Shown piece after piece: positions 24,886-33,702 of a stretch of DNA of 64,000 nt (the first letter of the stretch is position 1; the number at the start of each line of letters is the position of its first letter). Both the position numbers and the translations under genes were made by a program. The notes beneath the pieces were generated by a model, which searched no databases, was not told where the DNA came from, and saw only the letters and a list, made by a program, of their open reading frames with translations. The stretch covers positions 1-64,000 of the forward strand of contig NZ_QQBJ01000017.1 in assembly GCF_003347205.1 (NCBI RefSeq), read 5' to 3'. This DNA is from Mycolicibacterium moriokaense. Its GTDB lineage: Bacteria; Actinomycetota; Actinomycetes; Mycobacteriales; Mycobacteriaceae.

Positions 24886-26288
24886 TCACCTCGGCCACCG
24901 ACCTCGTCGAGGGATACCGGAACAAGACGATCTCGCCGGTGGAGGCGACGCAGGCCGCGCTGGATGCGATCGACGCCTACGACGGCCGGGTGAACGCCTT
25001 CGTGCTGGTGGACCACGAGAATGCGCTGGCCGCTGCGAAGGATTCGGAGGCGCGCTGGCAGGCCGGGCAGCCGCTGGGGCCCGGCGACGGGGTGCCGACG
25101 TCGATCAAGGACGCGCTGTGGACGCGGGGCTGGCCGACGCTGCGCGGCAGCAAGCTGGTCGACGCGGCAGGCCCGTGGGACGAGGACGCCCCGTGCGTGG
25201 CGCGGCTGCGGGAGACCGGCGCCGTCCTGATCGGCAAGACGACGACGCCGGAGTACTCGTGGAAGGGCGTCACCGACTCGCTGCGGCACGGCGCGACCGG
25301 CAACCCGTGGGACCCCGCGATGACGTCGGGGGGATCCAGCGGCGGCAGCGCGACGGCGGTCGGGCTCGGCATGGGCCCGTGGTCGGTCGGCACCGACGGC
25401 GGCGGGTCGGTCCGCATCCCCGCCGCATTCACCGGAACGGTTGCGCTCAAGCCGACGTACGGGCTGGTCCCGTTCTATCCGCCGAGCCCGTTCGGGACGC
25501 TGTCACACGCCGGCCCGATGACCAGGACGGTGCGGGACACCGCGGCGCTGATGGATGTGATGACCCGTTTCGACCCCCGCGACTGGGCGGCCATGCCGAC
25601 GCCCGCGACGTCGTTTCTGGCCGGCCTCGACGACGGGGTCGCCGGCCTGCGCGTCAGCTACTCGGCGAACCTGGGCTACGTGCGCAACGACCCCGAGGTC
25701 GCGGCGGCCGTCGCGGCGGCCGTGCAGGTGTTGGCGGACCTGGGTGCCCAGGTGGACGAGGTCGACCCCGGGTTCGACGACCCGGTGGCCGCGTTCGACG
25801 TGCTGTGGTTCTCCGGTGAGGCCAAGGTGCTGTCGTCCTACGGCGCGATCGAGGACCTGGCCGACCACATCGACCCTGGGCTGCACCGCACCGCGACCAT
25901 CGGATCGACCTTCACGGCGTCGGACTATCTGGACGCGATGGCCGTGCGGATGGACCTGGGCGGGCGGATGGGCCGGTTCCATCAGCGCTACGACGTGCTG
26001 GTGACGCCGACACTGCCGTTGCCGGCGTTTCCCGTCGGCCGCGACGTGCCCGAGGGGTCGACGTCGCCGGACTGGACCAGTTGGACGCCCTACACCTATC
26101 CGTTCAACATGACTCAGCAGCCCGCGCTGAGCGTGCCGTGTGGGTTCACCACCGCGGGGTTGCCGATCGGGCTGCACATCGTCGGCGCGCGCCACTGCGA
26201 CGCGCTGCTGCTGAGGGTCGGCCAGGCGTATCAGTCGGCGACCGAATGGCACCTGCGCACACCAGGATTGCTGGCCGAGGAAGGTTGA
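24882..26288 (+). CDS. Amidase signature (AS) family hydrolase
   Basis: A 468-residue amidase with the Ser-cisSer-Lys triad in place: Lys in VPTSIKDALWTRG, cis-Ser in TSGGSSGGSATAVG, and nucleophile Ser in GTDGGGSVRIPAAF. Family members hydrolyse amides, carbamates or lactam-derived amides, often with broad specificity. The GTG start at 24882 overlaps the dehydrogenase stop (GTGA). It lies in one operon with the D-2-hydroxyacid dehydrogenase, the DUF3830 protein and the zinc dehydrogenase. The residues that set substrate preference are not diagnostic by eye. Confidence 0.88.
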   Translation: MITSATDLVEGYRNKTISPVEATQAALDAIDAYDGRVNAFVLVDHENALAAAKDSEARWQAGQPLGPGDGVPTSIKDALWTRGWPTLRGSKLVDAAGPWDEDAPCVARLRETGAVLIGKTTTPEYSWKGVTDSLRHGATGNPWDPAMTSGGSSGGSATAVGLGMGPWSVGTDGGGSVRIPAAFTGTVALKPTYGLVPFYPPSPFGTLSHAGPMTRTVRDTAALMDVMTRFDPRDWAAMPTPATSFLAGLDDGVAGLRVSYSANLGYVRNDPEVAAAVAAAVQVLADLGAQVDEVDPGFDDPVAAFDVLWFSGEAKVLSSYGAIEDLADHIDPGLHRTATIGSTFTASDYLDAMAVRMDLGGRMGRFHQRYDVLVTPTLPLPAFPVGRDVPEGSTSPDWTSWTPYTYPFNMTQQPALSVPCGFTTAGLPIGLHIVGARHCDALLLRVGQAYQSATEWHLRTPGLLAEEG

Positions 26289-26289
26289 G

Positions 26290-26790
26290 ATGAGCAGGCT
26301 GATCACCGTGTCACTGGACAAGCGCGGCGTGAGTTGCGTGGCCCGGATGCTCGACGACGAGGCGCCGCGCACCTGCGCGGCGGTGTGGGATGCGCTGCCG
26401 CTGACGGCGCCGGTGTTTCACGGCAAGTACGCCCGCAACGAGATCTATGCGCTGCTGCCCCCGTTCGCGCCCGCGGACCCGGGCAAGGAGAACACCACGA
26501 TCACGCCCATCCCCGGTGACCTGTGCTGGTTCTCATTCGACTCCGACGTCCTCGGCAATCCAGCGTACGGCTACGAAAACACCACGGGCACCGGCACAAC
26601 CGGCGCCATCGTCGACCTCGCGCTGTTCTACGGCCGCAACAACCTGCTGATCAACGGGGACCAGGGCTGGGTGCCGGGCAACGTCTTCGGCGCCGTGATC
26701 GAAGGGCTGGACGAAATGGCCGAGGCCTGCCAGGACCTGTGGATGGGCGGCGTGCGCGGGGAGACGCTGAGCTTCACCCGCCGGCCGTGA
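26290..26790 (+). CDS. DUF3830 family protein
   Basis: A 166-residue protein matching the DUF3830 family as I recall it: LPLTAPVFHGKYARNEIYAL near residues 35-54, ITPIPGDLCWFSFDS in the middle and FYGRNNLLINGDQGW near 110. The family is thought to have a cyclophilin-like fold and tends to sit beside amidases and racemase-like proteins in catabolic clusters, but I know of no biochemical function. It starts one base after the amidase stop, and its stop overlaps the start of the zinc dehydrogenase, so it is an integral part of the operon. No signal peptide is visible. Confidence 0.75.
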   Translation: MSRLITVSLDKRGVSCVARMLDDEAPRTCAAVWDALPLTAPVFHGKYARNEIYALLPPFAPADPGKENTTITPIPGDLCWFSFDSDVLGNPAYGYENTTGTGTTGAIVDLALFYGRNNLLINGDQGWVPGNVFGAVIEGLDEMAEACQDLWMGGVRGETLSFTRRP

Positions 26791-28016
26791 AGGCGCTGGT
26801 GTTCGGTGTGCCCGGCGAGCGGTTCGAGGTGCCTGACGGCGCCAACCCTCTGGTCGCGAACCTGGCCCGCTCACCCGTCGCGCTGCGGGACGTGCCGGAT
26901 CCGCAACCGCTGCACGATGACTGGGTGATCACCCGGCCGCGGCTGACCGGCATCTGCGGATCGGACTCCAAGCAGGTTCTGCTCGACTTCGGCGAGGGCG
27001 ATGCCGACAACGCGATGGCCGCGTTCTGCTCCTTCCCGCAGGTGATGGGCCACGAGGTGGTGGCCGATGTGGTGGCGCTCGGCCCCGCGGTCCGCGGGCT
27101 GGAAACCGGCCAGCGGGTGGTGCTCAACCCGTGGCTGTCGTGCGCGCCCCGCGGAATCGAACCACGCTGTCCTGCTTGTGAATCCGGCGACTACAGCCTT
27201 TGTTGGAGCTTCGCCGACGGTGACATCGCGCCGGGCATCCACACCGGGGTGTCGGCCGACGCGACCGGCGGCTACGCCGAACTGATGCCTGCCCACGTCG
27301 GCATGCTGCACCCGGTCCCGGATTCGGTGCCCGACGAGATGGCGGTGTTCGCCGACCCGTTCTCGGTGTCGCTGCACGCGATCACCCGGCACCCGCCACC
27401 GCCGTCGGGCCGGGCGCTGGTCTACGGCGCGGGCTCGCTCGGTTGTTGCGCCGTGGCGATCCTGACCGCGCTCTACCCGGACGTGGAGGTGGCCGTCGTC
27501 GCGCGCTTCGACGCCCAGGCCCACATCGCGAATTGCTTCGGCGCCGCGAAAGTGTTTGCGCCCGAACCGCGGTTGGAGCTCATCGAGGAGCTGGTCGCAT
27601 GGGGCGGTGGGCGGCTGCGGTCGTCGCAGGGGCTGCCGATGGCCCACCCCGGCCCGATCGACGTCGTCTACGACACGATCGGCAAGCCGGAGACGTTCGA
27701 GGTCGGGGTGCGGGTTCTGGCCGCACGAGGGACGTTGGTCAAGGCGGGTGTGCACGCGCCGGGCCGCTGGGAGTGGAGCCCGTTGTACTTCAAGGAGATC
27801 AGCTGGGTGGGCTCCAACGCGTTCGGCGTCGAGGAAGTCGGCGGTGTCCGCAAGCACGCCATCGATCACTACCTCGATCTGGCGGCCGACGGGCGGATCG
27901 ATCTGCGCCCGATGCTCACCCACACCTTCCGGCTGCAGCAGTGGCGCGACGCATTTCTGGCGATCGCCGACCAGGGCCGCACAGGCGCCGTCAAGGTCGC
28001 CATCGATCAGCGCTGA
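26787..28016 (+). CDS. Zinc-binding alcohol dehydrogenase family protein (MDR, glucose dehydrogenase-like)
   Basis: A 409-residue medium-chain dehydrogenase. The catalytic zinc site is in GICGSDSK and GHEVVADVVALG; a second cysteine group (CAPRGIEPRCPACESGDYSLC) fits a structural zinc loop. The Rossmann motif is YGAGSLGCCAV. The product is longer than typical alcohol dehydrogenases (about 350). It would oxidise a hydroxyl of a pathway intermediate. GTG start at 26787 overlaps the DUF3830 stop. It is the last gene of the rightward operon and its end overlaps the convergent AraC gene by 10 bp. Confidence 0.82.
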   Translation: MKALVFGVPGERFEVPDGANPLVANLARSPVALRDVPDPQPLHDDWVITRPRLTGICGSDSKQVLLDFGEGDADNAMAAFCSFPQVMGHEVVADVVALGPAVRGLETGQRVVLNPWLSCAPRGIEPRCPACESGDYSLCWSFADGDIAPGIHTGVSADATGGYAELMPAHVGMLHPVPDSVPDEMAVFADPFSVSLHAITRHPPPPSGRALVYGAGSLGCCAVAILTALYPDVEVAVVARFDAQAHIANCFGAAKVFAPEPRLELIEELVAWGGGRLRSSQGLPMAHPGPIDVVYDTIGKPETFEVGVRVLAARGTLVKAGVHAPGRWEWSPLYFKEISWVGSNAFGVEEVGGVRKHAIDHYLDLAADGRIDLRPMLTHTFRLQQWRDAFLAIADQGRTGAVKVAIDQR

Positions 28017-28867
28017 CGCGCCGGTGTCCGCCACGCGCGGGGCGAGGTGCCGTGCGCGCGGCGAAACATCCGGCTGAAATACGCCGGGTCAGCGATTCCG
28101 ACCCGACGCGAGACCTCGCCGACGGGCAAGTCGGTCTCGGCCAACATCGTTCGCGCTTCGGCCATCCTGCGCTCACAGATCCACTCCTGGACGGTGCGTC
28201 CCGTTCGTCGGCGCACCACGGTGGTCAGATGTCCCGGTGTCACCCCGATCTCGGCGGCCACGTCCCGCAGCGACAGCGGCTCGGCGTGGCGACGCTCGAT
28301 GACCGCGAACACCTGCGCCAGCATGGGTTGCCCAGCCCGGGCGAAGTTCTCGACGACGTCGTCCGCCAAGCGCGCCACGTCGATCAGCAGCAGCGTCAGG
28401 TGTGACACCGCCGCCTGCTGATAGCCCTCGCGCCGGTCGGCCAGTTCCGTTCGGATCGACGCGATCGCGCTGTCCCACATCGACTGGCCGCCCTGGGGCA
28501 GCCGCAACTCCAGCAGTCCGCCGGGCTGCCCGTGCAGGAACGGGAACAACAGCGGATGCCTGGTCCACGACGGCCACAGCGGCGTTCCCGACTCGCCGAG
28601 CACAGCAGGATCGAAGAAGATCCCGATGCCACCGTCCGGGTCGGGCATCGACGCGGGATCGAGCACCTCGCCGGCGGCGGCCACATAGACCAGCCCGGCC
28701 GACGGCGCGTACCACAGCGCGGGGAAGTCGTGGATGTGGCGGCCGCGTTGCAGCACCGCCTCGCGACCGCCGTGCACGAGCGAAACCGGCGCCACGTCCA
28801 GCCCCGTGGGATAGCCGTAGGTCGGGACACCGCCGCGATGACGGACAAGTCGGGCCAGCTCTGCCAT
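28007..28867 (-). CDS. AraC-family transcriptional regulator
   Basis: A 286-residue regulator with an N-terminal cupin-like sensing domain (RGRHIHDFPALWYAPSAGLV) and a C-terminal double helix-turn-helix: PLSLRDVAAEIGVTPGHLTT, then DLPVGEVSRRVGIADPAYFSRMFRRAHG, followed by SPRAWR. It overlaps the zinc dehydrogenase gene by 10 bp on the opposite strand and is divergent from the methyltransferase at 28933 across 65 bp. It lacks the GntR-type operator, so it may control the methyltransferase rather than the island. The target is not certain. Confidence 0.86.
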   Translation of the reverse strand: MAELARLVRHRGGVPTYGYPTGLDVAPVSLVHGGREAVLQRGRHIHDFPALWYAPSAGLVYVAAAGEVLDPASMPDPDGGIGIFFDPAVLGESGTPLWPSWTRHPLLFPFLHGQPGGLLELRLPQGGQSMWDSAIASIRTELADRREGYQQAAVSHLTLLLIDVARLADDVVENFARAGQPMLAQVFAVIERRHAEPLSLRDVAAEIGVTPGHLTTVVRRRTGRTVQEWICERRMAEARTMLAETDLPVGEVSRRVGIADPAYFSRMFRRAHGTSPRAWRTPARQR

Positions 28868-28932
28868 TGAACCGAAGATAGTGCAAATTTGACCGACAAT
28901 CGACCAAGTGTGCTGGAGAACAGCCGTTCATC

Positions 28933-29622
28933 ATGGAGTACATGACGAACAATCATCCAGATCTCGGCAAGCACGCCCCGGGACACAAGCTCGACTATCT
29001 CCCCGCGGCGGGCCATGACGCGCTGTTGCCCGGCTACGACCTGCTGACGCGCCTGCTGGGCATGAGACGGAACTACGACGCACTCATCAGCCAGGCCGAC
29101 CTGGCGGACGCGCACAAGGTTCTCGAAATCGGCTGTGGGACGGGCAACGTCGTCATCCGTGTCAAAAACGCCCATCCAAGGGTCGACGTCGTGGGCGTGG
29201 ACCCCGATCCCAAGGCGCTGGCCCGCGCGCAGCGGAAGGCCCAGGGCCTCAACGGTATCCGTTTCGAGCGCGGCTACGCCCAGCGGTTGCCCTTCGCCGA
29301 CGGCGGCTTCGACCGTGTGCTCTCGTCGATGATGCTGCACCACCTCGACGACGAGGCGAAGGCCGCTGCCGCGGCGGAGGCATTCCGCGTCCTACGCCCT
29401 GGCGGCAGCCTGCACATCGTCGACATCGGAGGGCCCATGACGGCCGCTGACGGCTTCGCGGCGCGGCGCATGCTCGGCAGCGCCCACGCCGCGGGCAACC
29501 TCGGCGACGCGATACCGCGGCTTATGCGCGGCGTCGGCTTCGACTGCGACGAGGTCGACACGCGACGGCATCGCGTGATGGGCCGCCTGACGTCCTACCG
29601 GGCGACCCGACCGACCGGCTGA
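28933..29622 (+). CDS. Class I SAM-dependent methyltransferase
   Basis: A 229-residue methyltransferase with the SAM-binding motif I VLEIGCGTGNVVIRVK, motif II VDVVGVDPDPKAL and motif IV FDRVLSSMMLHHLDDE. It resembles UbiE/COQ5-type enzymes, but the methyl acceptor is unknown. The alternative start ATG at 28942 would remove three residues. It is divergent from the AraC gene and ends in a convergent junction with fucA that holds hairpin copy B. Confidence 0.82.
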   Translation: MEYMTNNHPDLGKHAPGHKLDYLPAAGHDALLPGYDLLTRLLGMRRNYDALISQADLADAHKVLEIGCGTGNVVIRVKNAHPRVDVVGVDPDPKALARAQRKAQGLNGIRFERGYAQRLPFADGGFDRVLSSMMLHHLDDEAKAAAAAEAFRVLRPGGSLHIVDIGGPMTAADGFAARRMLGSAHAAGNLGDAIPRLMRGVGFDCDEVDTRRHRVMGRLTSYRATRPTG

Positions 29623-29644
29623 CCTCCATCGGGTCCCCTTGCAC

Positions 29645-29706
29645 CGCGAGAGTGCACAGTTGTACAGAATCTCCCGGCGCGTCGCGGGCAAACACGCACG
29701 CTCGCG
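29645..29706 (+). repeat. 62-nt hairpin family, copy B
   Basis: The left arm CGCGAGAGTGC and right arm GCACGCTCGCG pair with one mismatch. They flank CGGCGCGTC (29675-29683), a one-base variant of the family core. Core spacing is 30 nt from the left arm and 25 nt to the right GCTCGCG, identical to copy C. It fills the convergent gap between the methyltransferase and the aldolase gene. Confidence 0.75.
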
Positions 29707-29718
29707 GGGCGGGTGGCG

Positions 29719-30375
29719 CTACATCGGGTGCTCGCGCAGGTAGGTGTAGACGCTGGCGAAGTTCCTGTTGACATCGTCGGGGATGGGCACAGGGCCGCCG
29801 AGAGCCCGTGCACCCCAGACGATCTGGGCGCTGCGCTCGACCAGTGCGGTGACGTGCAGCGCCTTGTCCGGTCGGGTGGCCACGGCCACCAGCCCGTGGT
29901 TGGCGATCAGCGCCGCGGCCCGGCCCTCCAGCGCCTTCACCGCGTTGTGCCCCACGTCGGGAGTGCCGGAAGCGGCGTAGTCGGCGCAGCGGATGTCCCC
30001 GCCGCAGTACACGGCGAACTCGTCGATGCAGGCCGGGATCGGCTGGTGGGCAACGGCGAACATGGTGGCCCACACCGGGTGTGAGTGGATCACGCTTCCG
30101 ATGTCGTCGAACGCCCGGTAGCACGCGAGGTGCAACGCCATCTCCGACGACGGGTTCCTCCCGTCGGCGGCCTGTACCAGCGCCCCGTCGGCGCTCACCA
30201 CCACGAGATCGTCGATCGCCATGTCGCCGTAGTCGACCGACGACGGCGTGATGACCAGGTTGCCGTCCTCGCGGCGGGCCGAGATGTTTCCCGCAGTGCC
30301 CTCGACGAGGCCGCGTCGCAGCATGTCCTTGGCGGCGGCGAGCACGGCGGCTTCGGCATTGTCCACGAATCTCAC
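29719..30375 (-). CDS. fucA: Class II aldolase/adducin family protein (L-fuculose-phosphate aldolase-like)
   Basis: A 218-residue zinc aldolase. Metal ligands are visible in VIHSHPVWATMFA (two His) and IANHGLVAVA (third His), and the phosphate site in GTAGNISAR near residues 28-36. The family splits sugar phosphates to dihydroxyacetone phosphate and an aldehyde. The length and position before serA2 and xylB equal the M. tuberculosis fucA arrangement as I recall it. The true sugar has not been established by sequence. Its start overlaps the serA2-like stop by four bases. Confidence 0.83.
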   Translation of the reverse strand: MRFVDNAEAAVLAAAKDMLRRGLVEGTAGNISARREDGNLVITPSSVDYGDMAIDDLVVVSADGALVQAADGRNPSSEMALHLACYRAFDDIGSVIHSHPVWATMFAVAHQPIPACIDEFAVYCGGDIRCADYAASGTPDVGHNAVKALEGRAAALIANHGLVAVATRPDKALHVTALVERSAQIVWGARALGGPVPIPDDVNRNFASVYTYLREHPM

Positions 30376-31352
30376 GGCGCCAGCACCTCCGGGTTCGCGA
30401 TGTGAATCGGTCTACCGCCCGCCAGCAGCGCGTCCAGGCCGTCGGCGACCATCTGCGCCTGCCGCGACTCAGTGTTCCACGTCGCCCCGCCGATGTGCGG
30501 CGTCAGCACCACGTTGGGCATGCCGGTCAGCGGGTGATCGACGGGCAGCCATTCGCCCTCGAAGTGGTCCAGGCCCGCCGCCGCGACCTTGCCGCTGCGC
30601 AGCGCAGCGACCAGCGCGTCGGTGTCGTGCAACTGGGCGCGCGCGGTGTTGAGGAACACCACGCCGTCGCGCATCGCGGCGAACTGGTCGGCGCCGATCA
30701 TCCCGACGGTGTCGTCGGTGACCGGTGCATGCAGCGAGACGATGTCGGACTGTGCGAGCAGTTCGTCGAGGGTGTGACGGGCCTCGTCGCTGTACGGGTC
30801 GTGCGCGATCACCGTGACACCCAGCCCCGTCAACCGCCACCGCAGCGCCCGGCCGACGGCGCCCAGCCCCACCAGCCCCGCGGTCCGGCCCGCGATCTCG
30901 CCGCCACGGAAGCGTTGGTAGGGCAGCGTGCCGTCACGGAACACCTGGCCCGAGCGGACGTCAGCGTCGGCGGTCAGCAGGTGGCGCGTGGCGGCGAACA
31001 GCAGCGCGACTGCCATCTCGGCCACGGCGTCGGCGTTGCGCCCCGGGGTGTGCAACACCGGGATCCCCGCGGCCGTCGCTCCCGCGATGTCGACGTTGTT
31101 GGGGTCGCCGCGCGTCGACGCGATCAGCCGCAGCGGAAGCTCGAACACCGGCCCGCCCACCGAATCCGACTCCACCACAACGACATCGGCGCGTTCGGCC
31201 AGCGCGCGCTCGGCGAGCTGCTCGGGGGTGTAGATCCGCAGCGGCAACTTGTCGATCCACGGGTCGTAGACGACGTCGGCCAGTTCGCGCAGCTTGGCGA
31301 AGCCCGGCCCTCGCAGCGGGGCAGTCACCAGGGCGCGCGGTCTCGGGGTCAC
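30372..31352 (-). CDS. serA2: D-2-hydroxyacid dehydrogenase (phosphoglycerate dehydrogenase-like)
   Basis: A 326-residue D-isomer-specific 2-hydroxyacid dehydrogenase: dinucleotide motif GLVGLGAVGRALRW, catalytic Arg in FLNTARAQLHD, and His in VVLTPHIGGAT. The Glu region reads GLDHFEGEWLPVDHP. It lacks the ACT domain of true SerA and is shorter, so serine synthesis is unlikely. It overlaps fucA by 4 bp and is divergent from the kinase gene across about 30 bp, consistent with a joint role in sugar-acid metabolism. It is a paralog of the enzyme at 23866, but belongs to the core neighbourhood, not to the operator-controlled island. Confidence 0.83.
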   Translation of the reverse strand: MTPRPRALVTAPLRGPGFAKLRELADVVYDPWIDKLPLRIYTPEQLAERALAERADVVVVESDSVGGPVFELPLRLIASTRGDPNNVDIAGATAAGIPVLHTPGRNADAVAEMAVALLFAATRHLLTADADVRSGQVFRDGTLPYQRFRGGEIAGRTAGLVGLGAVGRALRWRLTGLGVTVIAHDPYSDEARHTLDELLAQSDIVSLHAPVTDDTVGMIGADQFAAMRDGVVFLNTARAQLHDTDALVAALRSGKVAAAGLDHFEGEWLPVDHPLTGMPNVVLTPHIGGATWNTESRQAQMVADGLDALLAGGRPIHIANPEVLAP

Positions 31353-31382
31353 GACTGCCCATGCTGGCGTACGGTGACGCTG

Positions 31383-32711
31383 GTGTCACGCGAAGAGGTG
31401 ACAATCGGCATCGACATCGGCACGACGGCGGTCAAGGCGGTGGCCGCCGACCAGCACGGCCGGGTGCTCGCGAGCACCCGCATCCCGCACGAGTTGCGGG
31501 CGCCCGGACCGGACACGCTGGAACACGACGCCGGGCAGGCGTGGCGCAACGGGGTGCTGGCGGCCCGCGATGCGCTCGGCCGCCCGGACGCCCGTGCGGT
31601 GGCGGTGTCGGCGATGGTGCCGTCCCTGACGGCGGTCGACCGCGACGGCGTGCCGCTGACGCCGGGCCTGCTCTACGGCGACGCCCGCGGCAGGGTCGCG
31701 ACACTGACCCCGGGCATGGGCTTCATGATCGGCGAGGCGGCGGAGTTCCTGCGGTGGACGGCGCACGAAGCGCCCGATGCCGCCGGCTACTGGCCTGCGC
31801 CCGCGGTGGCCAACTACGCGCTCGGCGGGGAAGCGGTGATCGACTTCGCCACCGCGTTCACCACGCTTCCGCTGTTCGACGGCACCGGATGGAGTGAGGT
31901 CGAATGCGCGAAATGCGGTGCGTCGGAAGATCAGATGCCCCGGGTGGCGGCGCCGGGCACCGTCGTCGGCACGGTGCGCGACGGCGGGGCCGTGCTGGCC
32001 GCCGGCGCCATCGACGCCACCTGCGAGCAGATGGTGGCAGGCGCGGACCGCAACGGTGACGTGCTGGTGCTGTGCGGGACCACGCTGATCGTGTGGGCGA
32101 CCATTCCGCAGTTCCGCGAGGTGCCCGGGCTGTGGACGATTCCGCACACGGCGGCGGGAAAGTGTCAGCTCGGCGGTGCCAGCAATGCCGGCGGCCTGTT
32201 CCTCAACTGGGTCGATAGCCTTGTGGCAGAAGCTGATTGCGGCACCGTCGACCCCGGCCATGTGCCGGTGTGGTCACCGTATGTCCGGGGCGAGCGCACG
32301 CCGTACCACGATCCCGGTCGCAGGGCGGCCCTCGACGGCCTCACCCTCGGCCATGATGCGGCCGCGGTGCGACGCGCCGCCTACGAGGCGTCCGGCTTCG
32401 TGGTGCGTCAGCTCATCGAACTCGGCGGCACGCCGGCGACGCGGGTGGTGGCGACCGGCGGCGGCACCCGCGTCGGCCCGTGGATGCAGGCGATCGCCGA
32501 CGCGACCGGGCTACCCGTCGAGGTGTCGGGCGTCCCCGAGGGCGCGGCCCTCGGCGCCGCCTTCCTGGGCCGCATGGCCGTCGGGCTGGAGTCGTCGGCG
32601 GCGGATGCCGCCAGGTGGGCGTCGACCGCGCACACCGTCGAGCCGGACCCGGCGTGGATGCGGCCGATGCAAGACCGGTACGCCCGCTTCCTCGAGCTGG
32701 CGCAGCTCTGA
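31383..32711 (+). CDS. xylB: FGGY-family carbohydrate kinase (xylulokinase-like)
   Basis: A 442-residue sugar kinase of the actin/hexokinase fold. The N-terminal phosphate loop is TIGIDIGTTAVKAVAADQHG; the C-terminal ATP-site segment is RVVATGGGTRVGPWMQAIAD. GTG at 31383 is chosen since conserved sequence begins at VSREEVTIGID; another GTG at 31374 would add three residues. With the aldolase and hydroxyacid dehydrogenase on the other strand it forms a small sugar or sugar-acid utilisation set conserved in mycobacteria. The phosphorylated sugar is unknown. Hairpin copy C follows the stop. Confidence 0.82.
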   Translation: MSREEVTIGIDIGTTAVKAVAADQHGRVLASTRIPHELRAPGPDTLEHDAGQAWRNGVLAARDALGRPDARAVAVSAMVPSLTAVDRDGVPLTPGLLYGDARGRVATLTPGMGFMIGEAAEFLRWTAHEAPDAAGYWPAPAVANYALGGEAVIDFATAFTTLPLFDGTGWSEVECAKCGASEDQMPRVAAPGTVVGTVRDGGAVLAAGAIDATCEQMVAGADRNGDVLVLCGTTLIVWATIPQFREVPGLWTIPHTAAGKCQLGGASNAGGLFLNWVDSLVAEADCGTVDPGHVPVWSPYVRGERTPYHDPGRRAALDGLTLGHDAAAVRRAAYEASGFVVRQLIELGGTPATRVVATGGGTRVGPWMQAIADATGLPVEVSGVPEGAALGAAFLGRMAVGLESSAADAARWASTAHTVEPDPAWMRPMQDRYARFLELAQL

Positions 32712-32719
32712 CGATGCAC

Positions 32720-32781
32720 CGCGAGCGTGCATGCTTGCACAAATATTTGCGGCGTGTCGTGTGCAAACACGCACGCTCGCG
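32720..32781 (+). repeat. 62-nt hairpin family, copy C
   Basis: GCACCGCGAGCGTGC (32716-32730) and GCACGCTCGCGGTGC (32771-32785) are exact 15-bp reverse complements; TTGCACA and TGTGCAA pair further in. The core CGGCGTGTC is at 32750-32758. It fills the convergent gap between the kinase and the first methyltransferase gene. Confidence 0.78.
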
Positions 32782-32790
32782 GTGCGAAGG

Positions 32791-33702
32791 TCAGCGCTTG
32801 ATCGCGCTCAGGTAGCTCATCTCGGTGAAGAAGCCGACCGCGCCCTCGTCGGGGAACTCGAAGCCATTGTCCGCGTACGCTTCCGGCATCTTGCGCACCG
32901 ACACCTGCCAGCCGTGGCCGGTGAGATAGTCGACGACGTCGTTGCGCTTCTCGTGATAGATCAGGTCCCGCATCTCGAAGTCGTGGCCGTACTGCTTGAG
33001 CCGCTCGGAGATCAGCTGTGCCCGCTCGTCGGAGAACATGCTGACGTCCGGAATGTGCTCACACGCGACCCGGCTGCCAGGTGCGCTGAGGGCGTCTATC
33101 CGGTCGAACAGCAGGTCCTGCGCGTCGGCGGGCAGATAGATCAGCAGCCCCTCCGCGATCCACGCCGTCGGTTGCGACGGGTCGAAGCCGTTGTCGCGCA
33201 ACGCCTTGGGCCAGTCGTTGCGCAGGTCAATGGCGACGGTGCGACGGTCGGCGCTCGGCTTGGCGCCCAACTCGGCCAGCGTGTTCGACTTGAACGCGAT
33301 GACCTCGGGCTGGTCGATCTCGAACACCGTGGTGCCGTCGGGCCAGTCCAGCCGGTAGGCGCGCGCGTCGAGGCCGCTGGCCAGGATCACCGCCTGCTGT
33401 ACTCCCGCCGCCGCCGCATCGGCGAACAGCCGGTCGAAATGTCGGGTCCGCACGGCCATCCCCTCCGCCGACCGGCGAAAGCTGACCCGCGCATCGACGC
33501 TCTCCAGCTCCGCCGGGTCGATCTCGCCGTCCAGTGCCCGGACGAATATGTCGAGGCCGACGGCGCGGACCAGGGGTTCGGCGAACGGATCGTCGATCAG
33601 CCCCTCGCGGTGGGCCAGCACCCGCTGGGAGGCGACCATGGTGGCCGTCGCTCCGACGCTGGAGGCCAGATCCCAGGAGTCGTTGTCGGTGCGCGCCATC
33701 AT
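32791..33702 (-). CDS. TIGR00027-family SAM-dependent methyltransferase, copy 4 of the tandem array
   Basis: A 303-residue protein of the leucine-carboxyl-methyltransferase-like TIGR00027 family, greatly expanded in mycobacteria. The N-terminus has the family start [20 protein letters not shown]; the SAM region is [19 protein letters not shown], and a later block is [19 protein letters not shown]. It ends the array 36517 to 32791 and overlaps copy 3 by four bases. Substrates are unknown; O-methylation of a carboxyl or polyketide group is guessed from the fold. Confidence 0.87.
   Translation of the reverse strand: MMARTDNDSWDLASSVGATATMVASQRVLAHREGLIDDPFAEPLVRAVGLDIFVRALDGEIDPAELESVDARVSFRRSAEGMAVRTRHFDRLFADAAAAGVQQAVILASGLDARAYRLDWPDGTTVFEIDQPEVIAFKSNTLAELGAKPSADRRTVAIDLRNDWPKALRDNGFDPSQPTAWIAEGLLIYLPADAQDLLFDRIDALSAPGSRVACEHIPDVSMFSDERAQLISERLKQYGHDFEMRDLIYHEKRNDVVDYLTGHGWQVSVRKMPEAYADNGFEFPDEGAVGFFTEMSYLSAIKR

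Noticed and set aside
29719-32711. fucA-serA2-xylB as part of the operator-controlled island
   Set aside because: No ATTGTCAACAAT site lies near these genes, and the same three genes occur together in the M. tuberculosis core region as I recall, so they are native neighbours.
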